Origin: Vogesella aquatica
GTDB lineage: Bacteria; Pseudomonadota; Gammaproteobacteria; Burkholderiales; Chromobacteriaceae
Length of the DNA: 64,000 nt
Assembly: GCF_028548455.1 (NCBI RefSeq)
Contig: NZ_JAQQLF010000009.1
Location: forward strand, 124,001 to 188,000
Reading direction: 5' to 3'
The notes below the pieces were generated by a model. That model was given only the letters and a program-made list of their open reading frames with translations, was not told the DNA's origin and did not search any database. Position 1 is the stretch's first letter. The number at the start of each line of letters is the position of its first letter. This document shows positions 8,516-14,803 of the stretch, one piece after another. The translations under genes were made by a program, and so were the position numbers.

Positions 8516-9175
8516 ATGTCAAGTACAATTGAAGATCGCGTGATCCTCATACTCAATGAGGAAGGAGAACCACATGGGTTCTGGGCAAATCTTGAGAAAA
8601 AGACAGGAATAAGCGCACAACGGTGGAGAAAAGCAGCCAATAGACGGCAACGACCCACTTCAGAAATGATCGAAGCACTAGCAAAACTATATCCAAAATA
8701 TGCATTTTGGATGGTTGCAGGTATCACTGATGCGACGAATGGGCACATCGCTCCAATGAACGCACTTACCTTCCCTGAGCGTCTGTACCGTGAACAGCAC
8801 TGGTCAAACGAATACTTCACACGCTCACTAGAACTAGCTGATGAGCTTGCAGTAGCAGGGGGCATTGATCTGACAGACGATGAAATACGAAGTAATGCTT
8901 ACAGAAGAGTCCAGGTATTCACTGGTTATCACGGAAGCGGCTTGGTGAATTTTGGATATGAAATATCATCTACAGAAAAGTACAAAGAGCTGAAAGAAAT
9001 TCTCAAGAAAAGAACTGCAGAAAAGGCTAATGTTGACTTCTTTGGCGATGATTTACCAGCCACAATGAATTACTCGCGCAATCCCAAGACTGACCAAGTT
9101 ATAGGAAGCAAAGACCCCAGGACAGAGCATCAGACTCCTAGCGAAGTCTTTTGGCGACCGAAAAATCAGGGTTAA
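8516..9175 (+). CDS. Phage repressor-like HTH protein
   Basis: A 219-residue protein divergent from the phage operon. The ATG at 8516 has AGGA seven bases upstream; an upstream extension to 8423 would run through the operator and is rejected. Residues about 15-60 contain G-F-W-A-N-L-E-K-K-T-G-I-S-A-Q-R-W-R-K-A and A-L-A-K-L-Y-P, an XRE-like helix-turn-helix as in inovirus and P2-type repressors. The C-terminal part is AT-rich and unrecognised. A large hairpin just after the stop may terminate it. The lysogeny role is inferred from position and fold. Confidence 0.75.
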   Translation: MSSTIEDRVILILNEEGEPHGFWANLEKKTGISAQRWRKAANRRQRPTSEMIEALAKLYPKYAFWMVAGITDATNGHIAPMNALTFPERLYREQHWSNEYFTRSLELADELAVAGGIDLTDDEIRSNAYRRVQVFTGYHGSGLVNFGYEISSTEKYKELKEILKKRTAEKANVDFFGDDLPATMNYSRNPKTDQVIGSKDPRTEHQTPSEVFWRPKNQG

Positions 9176-9180
9176 ATACA

Positions 9181-9243
9181 AATCAGGGTGTTGTCTCTTG
9201 TCCTCGCGCAAATGCGCTGCGGGCAAGAGACAACACCCTGATT
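9181..9243. repeat. 63-base hairpin with perfect 20-base arms
   Basis: AATCAGGGTGTTGTCTCTTG (9181-9200) is repeated exactly inverted at 9224-9243, with a small inner stem GCGCA/TGCGC in the loop. It may be the terminator of the repressor gene (T-rich flank TTTTGTT) or the packaging signal or an origin of the ssDNA phage. A partial direct copy AATCAGGGT also ends the repressor gene (9165-9173). Confidence 0.8.
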
Positions 9244-9398
9244 TTGTTAAATCTCTTCACAACCTGCACCAAGCATGAAGTCATAAGTTTCAATTCCAAT
9301 ATCGACTCTTGACACATCCTATCGCTTCCTGCGAAATTATACCCTCCCACTTTTTATCAAAACATCATGCCTTCATGATGCCATCCGAGGGATATATA

Positions 9399-9662
9399 AT
9401 GCGATACATCGGAATGAATGAAACCTGCCTGAGTGCTGCAGAAATAGCTGAACGCTTTAAAGAAATAAGTGGAATTGAACTGCATCCCACAAATGTTGGG
9501 AACGCAGCAAAAAAACTGGGGCTAGATTATATCGAAGTTGAAGTCGAGCCAGTACCTGGACAGACCTGGTCAAAACCTCAGAAAAGATACTCAGAGCTGG
9601 ATATGCCTGCCATTTTTGTTGAGCTAAGAGAGCTCGCCAACAACAGGGCCAAGTATTTGTAG
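9399..9662 (+). CDS. Small phage HTH-like protein
   Basis: An 87-residue protein whose ATG at 9399 has GAGGG eight bases upstream. Residues about 10-40 (S-A-A-E-I-A-E-R-F-K-E-I and P-T-N-V-G-N-A-A-K-K-L-G-L) look like a helix-turn-helix, followed by beta-like sequence and a C-terminal helix. It probably acts in control of the phage, but the family is not recognised. A 7-base inverted repeat CATCATG/CATGATG lies 19 bases upstream (9363-9380) and may be a regulatory site. Confidence 0.65.
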   Translation: MRYIGMNETCLSAAEIAERFKEISGIELHPTNVGNAAKKLGLDYIEVEVEPVPGQTWSKPQKRYSELDMPAIFVELRELANNRAKYL

Positions 9663-9683
9663 ACATCAAGGCCTATGTCACCT

Positions 9684-9748
9684 CTGACAAGGCACGGCAT
9701 CCCATCTGATGCCCTACGCCTTGTCAGGAAATTTCGCCGGCGAAATTT
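9684..9748. repeat. Tandem hairpins in the phage intergenic region
   Basis: CTGACAAGGC (9684-9693) pairs perfectly with GCCTTGTCAG (9718-9727) and has an inner stem GGCAT/ATGCC. Immediately after it comes the 20-base palindrome AAATTTCGCCGGCGAAATTT (9729-9748) followed by TT. Adjacent strong hairpins are typical of inovirus origin and packaging regions; a terminator for the 9399-9662 gene is the alternative. Confidence 0.7.
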
Positions 9749-9833
9749 TTTAGAATGAGTCTCACTATCTACTGTCGACACATCACGCCTCATGACGTAG
9801 GCTTAAGCATCTATCAAGACGACGGATGTGATC

Positions 9834-10148
9834 ATGAGTGAGGATACAAAAAATTTCGCCGGCGAAATTTCTGCTAACTGGACAGCGGAACAAGGCATGG
9901 CATTCGAGTGTGCCCGTGAATACATCTCGGAGCTGATTGCGATACAGAGCAAACTGCTGGCTCGGGAGAGAGCCAAGCCAGCGCCAGATTCAGATACGAT
10001 CAGCCGCTTGCAACAAGAGCAAGCCAGGCTGGCTGAAGAACGTAGTACCCTGAAAGTGCAAGACAGTATCGCTATCGACCGTATTCGCAAGGAATACGGA
10101 GCAAAGCTTAAAGCCTGGCATCAGCAGCAAGCGGAGCAGAGCTGCTAA
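9834..10148 (+). CDS. Small coiled-coil phage protein
   Basis: A 104-residue protein with ATG at 9834 behind a GACGGA-like site. The second half is rich in E, Q, R, K and A in heptad-like order (S-R-L-Q-Q-E-Q-A-R-L-A-E-E-R), predicting a coiled coil, and it ends with W-H-Q-Q-Q-A. Codons 6-13 are formed by a second perfect copy of the 20-base palindrome found upstream at 9729-9748. The function is unknown; autoregulation through the two palindromes is possible. Confidence 0.6.
   Translation: MSEDTKNFAGEISANWTAEQGMAFECAREYISELIAIQSKLLARERAKPAPDSDTISRLQQEQARLAEERSTLKVQDSIAIDRIRKEYGAKLKAWHQQQAEQSC
9851..9870. repeat. Second copy of the 20-base palindrome, inside a gene
   Basis: AAATTTCGCCGGCGAAATTT is identical to 9729-9748. 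The copies are 122 bases apart, one intergenic and one in the first codons of the gene at 9834, so coding constraint alone does not explain the pair. Confidence 0.85.
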
Positions 10149-10152
10149 GACC

Positions 10153-10227
10153 TTGGGGCGCAGCCCCAAACCCCGCCACGGCCGCGTGGACCTCGGGGAG
10201 CAGGGGGTAAACCTCCCTACTCCCCGA
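10153..10227. other. Cluster of hairpins, candidate phage origin or packaging region
   Basis: Three stems in 75 bases: TTGGGGC/GCCCCAA (10153-10169), CCACG/CGTGG (10176-10189), and TCGGGGAG/CTCCCCGA with an inner AGGG/CCCT stem (10193-10227). There is no coding capacity. Dense hairpins at the end of the phage block resemble the intergenic region of filamentous phages that holds the viral-strand origin. Position and structure are seen; the function is inferred. Confidence 0.55.
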
Positions 10228-10370
10228 CGTTAGCCTATTTCCGCTACGAGTGCGTCAAGGGTTCGCTACGCCCGCGCCAGTACCATTTGTTCCAGGAACA
10301 ACCATTCGTACTTTTGCACGGCCCTTGACTCCCTCTACGCTTGATATGACCAATGCTGAGCGAACAAAGC

Positions 10371-10396
10371 AAAAAACCCACGGTTCCGTGGGCTTT
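10371..10396 (-). terminator. Intrinsic terminator
   Basis: CCCACGG-TT-CCGTGGG flanked by six A on the left and CTTT on the right. On the minus strand it has a six-T tail, on the plus strand a short one. No minus-strand gene is seen upstream of it, so it may mark the end of the phage or block transcription entering from the right. Confidence 0.65.
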
Positions 10397-10440
10397 CGCA
10401 TGGGGTGGTACACGATAGCGCGGCTCTGATTGCCGAGTTA

Positions 10441-10480
10441 TGGGACGTACCAACTAGCTTAGTCTAATTGGTATGACCCA
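10441..10480. repeat. Imperfect inverted repeat near the phage/island junction
   Basis: TGGGACGTACCAA (10441-10453) and TTGGTATGACCCA (10468-10480) match inverted in 11 of 13 bases, with a 14-base AT-rich centre. It could be a recombination or operator site at the end of the phage block. It does not fit a typical dif core. Confidence 0.5.
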
Positions 10481-11035
10481 CAATCATCAAGCATCCCCAC
10501 CACATAATGGGCGGCCAGGCCTATAATTCCTAGAGGCCTGCATGAATTTCCCAGAGTCATCCTGCCGCAAGCTTAAGCAGTCGACGCACCACGCATGATG
10601 ACATGCGAGTATTCATTGGTATTAAATTAATCGCATGCATAGTTAGGGTTCGCAAGTCTTCACCGCCAGGATAGCTCGAAATAGCAGAATCAAAACCAGA
10701 AAGAAGCAAGAAAAGTAATACTGACGGGAATTTAGGAGCCCCTGCTTCACTGCTGACCTAGTAACAACAATTCATATGTAAGCAATGATAAGGCCCCCCA
10801 ATCTATCTCAGCTAAATATTCATCATTGCGAGGTTATAACCGCTAGAATATGCCAGCACAAGCAGATTTATATATGAAGAAAACATTAACACTAGAGCTA
10901 ATACATATATTACATACATGATAAAACATCGCCAGCCAAAATGCAAACATGTAAAAAATGTAAAATTCCCTTATAAAAGTAAAAACACCCACTTAATATC
11001 TAATATTAATAAAATAACCTCCAGAAAGGAATCAC
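10481..11035. other. Non-coding AT-rich stretch
   Basis: About 550 bases without a credible gene. It contains CAGGCCT/AGGCCTG arms (10516-10540), a small hairpin near 10587-10602 and a long AT-rich run just before the DUF262 gene that probably holds its promoter. Nothing else is recognised. Confidence 0.6.
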
Positions 11036-12208
11036 ATGACCGAGATTGAAAAAGAATTAGTGAAAAAAGAAGATGAAAGTGGACTAGAAGCAGATGAACT
11101 TGGCTATGATATTGAGGTCCCTTTTGACCCATCAAAAATTGATATACAAGTAAAGCCACTGTCGATAAGTAGTTTACAAAGTCGCCTGAGTAATGACGAA
11201 CTGGATTTAACACCTGATTTTCAGAGACAAGCGAATGTCTGGGATCAAAAGCGAAAAAGCAGACTAATTGAATCAGTCTTGCTACGTATACCGCTACCTT
11301 CCTTTTACTTCAGTGAAGATGAAGAAGGTGTATACGCTGTTGTGGATGGTCTTCAACGTCTATGTACATTGTTTCACTTCATGAATCATGAAGAACTCAA
11401 CCGCGTGGTAAAATCCAAACTTGGTCTACTGAGACTTAAAGATCTACAGTATCTTAAAGAATTAGAAGGTTGTTCATTTTCCGACCTCGATAGAAAATTC
11501 CAAAGACGCATCAGCGAACTAGAAATAACATCAAACATAATCAGACCAAACACTCCGCCAGCAGTAAAATTCAATGTCTTTGCCAGACTAAATCAAGGCG
11601 GACTACCTTTAAATGCACAAGAAATACGCAACGCCATTTACCCTGGAATGTGGCGTAAAAAACTACAAGAATTAGTTAATAGTAACTCTTTCAAAAACGC
11701 CACGGACGGAAAAATAAAACCAGAGCGACAACAAGATGTGGAGCTTGCCTTAAGATTTGTTGCATTATGGCAAATAGGATCTCCATTTCAACGACATGCC
11801 AACAAGACTCTTGATGAATTTCTCAACGAGACCGTCGAAAATTCATTACGTCACTGGAATGATAAGGACTGGTCGTTAGTTGAAAAATCCTTTATTGAAT
11901 CCTTAGACTCTGCAGTAAAAATATTTGGAGAACACGTATTTAGAAAAAGCATCGGCAGTTACAGCAAGTCCCCGATCAATCGTGGCTTATTTGAAGCACA
12001 ACTAATCTCCATTAGCTCACTTCAGAAATACGAAATAGAAATATTGATACTAAACAAAGAAAAAATAAGTCACGAACTGAAAAACCAACTAAGATATGGC
12101 ACATTACTTTCAGGCGCACTACTATACGCAACCGGCTCCGCAGAAGCGTCAAACACCCGAATCAAAGAGATAACAAAAATATTCAAAGGAGTGATCAATG
12201 CTAATTAA
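11036..12208 (+). CDS. DUF262 (GmrSD-type N-domain) protein
   Basis: A 390-residue protein with ATG at 11036 behind AAAGGA. Residues about 45-120 carry the DUF262 signature: L-T-P-D-F-Q-R-Q with V-W-D-Q-K-R-K-S-R-L-I-E-S, then L-R-I-P-L-P-S-F-Y-F and V-V-D-G-L-Q-R-L. In GmrS/GmrD enzymes and BrxU this ParB-like fold binds or hydrolyses nucleotide and controls a nuclease that attacks modified phage DNA. No DUF1524 HNH nuclease domain is visible in the C-terminus, so this is not a complete GmrSD. It is the first gene of a three-gene AT-rich operon and overlaps the next by 11 bases. A defence role is inferred from family and context. Confidence 0.85.
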   Translation: MTEIEKELVKKEDESGLEADELGYDIEVPFDPSKIDIQVKPLSISSLQSRLSNDELDLTPDFQRQANVWDQKRKSRLIESVLLRIPLPSFYFSEDEEGVYAVVDGLQRLCTLFHFMNHEELNRVVKSKLGLLRLKDLQYLKELEGCSFSDLDRKFQRRISELEITSNIIRPNTPPAVKFNVFARLNQGGLPLNAQEIRNAIYPGMWRKKLQELVNSNSFKNATDGKIKPERQQDVELALRFVALWQIGSPFQRHANKTLDEFLNETVENSLRHWNDKDWSLVEKSFIESLDSAVKIFGEHVFRKSIGSYSKSPINRGLFEAQLISISSLQKYEIEILILNKEKISHELKNQLRYGTLLSGALLYATGSAEASNTRIKEITKIFKGVINAN

Positions 12209-13340
12209 AGAATTAACTCTTAAAAATTTTAAGTCAGTCAAAGACCAAACCATTCAATTAGAACCTTTGACTGTACTTACAGGCCTAAACGGGTCAGGAA
12301 AAAGCTCCATTTTGCAAGCGATCTCTCTTATAAAGCAATCCATTGATTCAAACCAACTTGGAAATCAACTGGTACTCAACGGTCCATGGATTCAACTTGG
12401 CCGTACTGAGGATGTATTATTTGAAGGCGCTGACTCAGAACTAATTAGCATCAGCATAGAAGTTGATGGAAAGAAAAATTCTTGGTTAGCCGATGCTACA
12501 CCAAACTTAGACACGTTGGATGCTTCATTTGAAGGAGATTTGCATTCACTAAAAACTGGATTGCAAAATTTTCAATTCATTCAGGCAGATCGTCTAACCC
12601 CCGCAGTTCGATATCAACAAGCAACATCTGCGGACCAGGAACTTGGAAGGCTTGGCCCGCATGGAGAATATACAGTTGATTATTTAAGCAGACATGAAGA
12701 TATGAAAATATCATCTTCACGGTGTTACCCAGAGAGTCGGCTCCGTAGTGAAGAAGAAAAGGATTTAATGCGGACAATCGCACCGACAGATCGTCTATGG
12801 GATGTTACGTCTGCTTGGCTACAACAACTGAGTCCTGGAGTTCGACCGATTGCAAGGGTAATAGACATCACGGATGCAACCTCACTACGTTTTGAATATA
12901 CCGGCCTTAGTCGCGAGGCAAAAAGCAGAGAACACAAACCAACCAATGTTGGATTTGGACTAACCTATAGTCTCCCGATTATTGTTTCTTGTCTGAGTGC
13001 TCCGGCAGGGGCAGTACTACTACTGGAGAATCCGGAAGCACATTTACATCCGAGAGGGCAATCTGCCCTTGGTTTACTGCTATCATTGTGTGCGAACGAT
13101 GGGGTTAATATCATTGTTGAAACACATAGTGATCACTTGCTTAACGGAATTCGCCTTGCTGCCAAAAGAAAAGATATTCTAGCTAGCGATGTAGCCGTGC
13201 ATTTTTTTACTCGTGACATAGCAACAGGGTTGACAACATGCCAGTCACCAAACTTATTAGACAATGGTCGTTTTGATGATTGGCCATCTGGATTTTTTGA
13301 TGAATGGGGTAATGCTCTTGACGAATTGCTAGGGGAGTAG
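12198..13340 (+). CDS. AAA/ABC-type ATPase, DUF3696-like
   Basis: A 380-residue SMC/RecF-like ATPase. Walker A G-L-N-G-S-G-K-S is at residues 29-36, after the N-terminal L-T-L-K-N-F-K-S of this group. The C-terminal part has V-L-L-L-E-N-P-E-A-H-L-H-P-R (Walker B and conserved His) and I-V-E-T-H-S-D-H-L-L-N-G-I-R, the D-loop/H-loop region; together they resemble DUF3696 ATPases such as those of OLD-like and other phage-defence systems. No Toprim domain is visible. It overlaps the DUF262 gene by 11 bases and is followed by the third gene after 3 bases, so the three are surely co-translated. Confidence 0.88.
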   Translation: MLIKELTLKNFKSVKDQTIQLEPLTVLTGLNGSGKSSILQAISLIKQSIDSNQLGNQLVLNGPWIQLGRTEDVLFEGADSELISISIEVDGKKNSWLADATPNLDTLDASFEGDLHSLKTGLQNFQFIQADRLTPAVRYQQATSADQELGRLGPHGEYTVDYLSRHEDMKISSSRCYPESRLRSEEEKDLMRTIAPTDRLWDVTSAWLQQLSPGVRPIARVIDITDATSLRFEYTGLSREAKSREHKPTNVGFGLTYSLPIIVSCLSAPAGAVLLLENPEAHLHPRGQSALGLLLSLCANDGVNIIVETHSDHLLNGIRLAAKRKDILASDVAVHFFTRDIATGLTTCQSPNLLDNGRFDDWPSGFFDEWGNALDELLGE

Positions 13341-13343
13341 GCA

Positions 13344-14276
13344 ATGACAGTTCCAGTTCTTTTTCTTGAACCTGACTCTGGCTATCGCACCAATGTAGAA
13401 AAAGAAGTCGCTCAAAACACAGTAAAAAACCTAATTACTACATTAATAAAAATACGTCGTTTAAATTCAAAAATAAGCATTAACACTGCAGGATCATTAT
13501 CCCAACAAAGAGTATCACCTGAAGATACCCTTCAAACCATATTAACCGGCCCCAATCATCGCGACGAATGGCTGTTATTAAAAGAGTTAAAGGCAAAAAG
13601 CCCACTTTCAAACGGACTAAGCACTTTCCTAGAAACATTTGATATTGCGGAGGCGCGAACCGAATGTGGGCAAATATCTACTGCTCTAACATGGGCAAGC
13701 TTGCTTGAAACAGGAACGGTAAGTTTGAAAACTGGAGGCGTTTGGGATAGCCACACAGTAAATATAGCGCTAACAAAAATCAATCCAGATGGCGAGCTGT
13801 TAAAAACAAAAGAGTGCATTAACAACCTAAGCGAACCAGACCATGTTACTCATCACAATAACTGGTTAAAGTCTCTAGGCTTTGATCGCATTCCTTCTGC
13901 TAAAAAATTCTGGACTGATAAAGAGTCCCAATTTCCAAAACTTCGCTTTTTAGATCAAACCAAAGGGCATATAGAGGCACTTGCAACTAGTGGGGCGCCA
14001 TACAAGCAGGCCCTCTCCACGCTAGAAGCGTTAAATGAGGATGCATCACGCTGGGATGGAAATGGACAACCCCAATACTCCATAAAAGTTGCAGATGGTG
14101 AGCATGATCAACGCCAAAGCTTAAGTAGATTTACGGATGAAACTGTTGGAAAAGAACTGGACTTTGATCGTCATGCCTACTTCACGGGTGGTTTTCCTGG
14201 AAGAATACACTTCCGTGTCGATATCAATGAGAAAAAATTCGTAATCGCATATATCGGATTCAAACTTAAAGCCTAG
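13344..14276 (+). CDS. Third protein of the DUF262-ATPase operon, unknown
   Basis: A 310-residue protein without a domain I recognise. Features seen: an N-terminal L-F-L-E-P-D-S-G-Y-R; repeated Asn/His-rich segments including T-H-H-N-N-W-L-K-S-L; and a C-terminal G-G-F-P-G-R-I-H-F-R-V-D followed by F-V-I-A-Y-I-G-F-K-L, which looks like a small beta-rich ending. It starts 3 bases after the ATPase stop and is AT-rich like its partners. In three-gene defence operons the third protein is often the effector or a regulator. I cannot name its activity. Confidence 0.75.
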   Translation: MTVPVLFLEPDSGYRTNVEKEVAQNTVKNLITTLIKIRRLNSKISINTAGSLSQQRVSPEDTLQTILTGPNHRDEWLLLKELKAKSPLSNGLSTFLETFDIAEARTECGQISTALTWASLLETGTVSLKTGGVWDSHTVNIALTKINPDGELLKTKECINNLSEPDHVTHHNNWLKSLGFDRIPSAKKFWTDKESQFPKLRFLDQTKGHIEALATSGAPYKQALSTLEALNEDASRWDGNGQPQYSIKVADGEHDQRQSLSRFTDETVGKELDFDRHAYFTGGFPGRIHFRVDINEKKFVIAYIGFKLKA

Positions 14277-14425
14277 CCAATAAAACATGGGATTTTTTAC
14301 AAGCATATCGGCTAGCATGTTGATGCTGCATGGTATATTTAATGGCAAAACCCAATGCAAAAAGTGCAACATATTGATTTTATTGATTTTTTCAACACAA
14401 AAAACAATTGAGTGGGAGTGAGCCT

Positions 14426-14453
14426 TTGCGGCCAACCTTAACGTTGGCCGCAA
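14426..14453. repeat. Inverted pair of the GTTGGCCGC motif
   Basis: TTGCGGCCAAC and GTTGGCCGCAA form perfect 11-base arms with a 6-base loop. The pair lies exactly where composition changes from island to backbone. No T run follows, so it is not itself a typical terminator; a terminator lies 20 bases further on. Confidence 0.85.
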
Positions 14454-14472
14454 CACCCGCCCGACTCACCCA

Positions 14473-14495
14473 GCCCGCCCGATGGCGGGCTTTGT
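14473..14495 (+). terminator. Intrinsic terminator
   Basis: GCCCGCC-CGAT-GGCGGGC followed by TTTGTCTT. It could end the three-gene AT-rich operon, though 197 bases separate them. Confidence 0.7.
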
Positions 14496-14803
14496 CTTGC
14501 CCTGACACCGGCCCCCATGCATACGCTCGGACAGCTGTGCAGTGACGCCGGCATGGCGCTGCCAAGCCGCTTCAGGACGAGCTAACGGCACGACAAGCGA
14601 CCCGCCTGGCAACCGTGCCTGCTCAATGCCCGCTACTTGACGCCATTGCACTCAGACTGGGCGCTATCGCTACAGCGCTACCCTAATACGCTGCTGTGGG
14701 CGGAATATAATGTGCGCCAGATCAAGGGTACCTTGCCAGCTATGTCGATAAGCTATAGCGTTACAGCTGCATAGCAAAAAACCATCTGCATACAGGAGCA
14801 GTC

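Larger units (their letters stand above)
14277..14803. other. Non-coding junction between AT-rich island and backbone
   Basis: About 530 bases with no credible gene. Composition changes from AT-rich to GC-rich around 14410-14460. It contains an inverted pair of the GTTGGCCGC motif (14426-14453), a terminator (14473-14494) and GC-rich sequence of unclear origin up to the histidine kinase gene. Confidence 0.7.

Noticed and set aside
10371..10450. tRNA gene near the phage end
   Set aside because: A single hairpin with flanking A and T runs; no cloverleaf or T-loop sequence is found. No tRNA or rRNA gene was seen in the window.
10441..10480. dif site for XerCD integration of the inovirus
   Set aside because: The arms and the 14-base centre do not fit the 11-6-11 dif layout, and no matching copy is seen at the left end.
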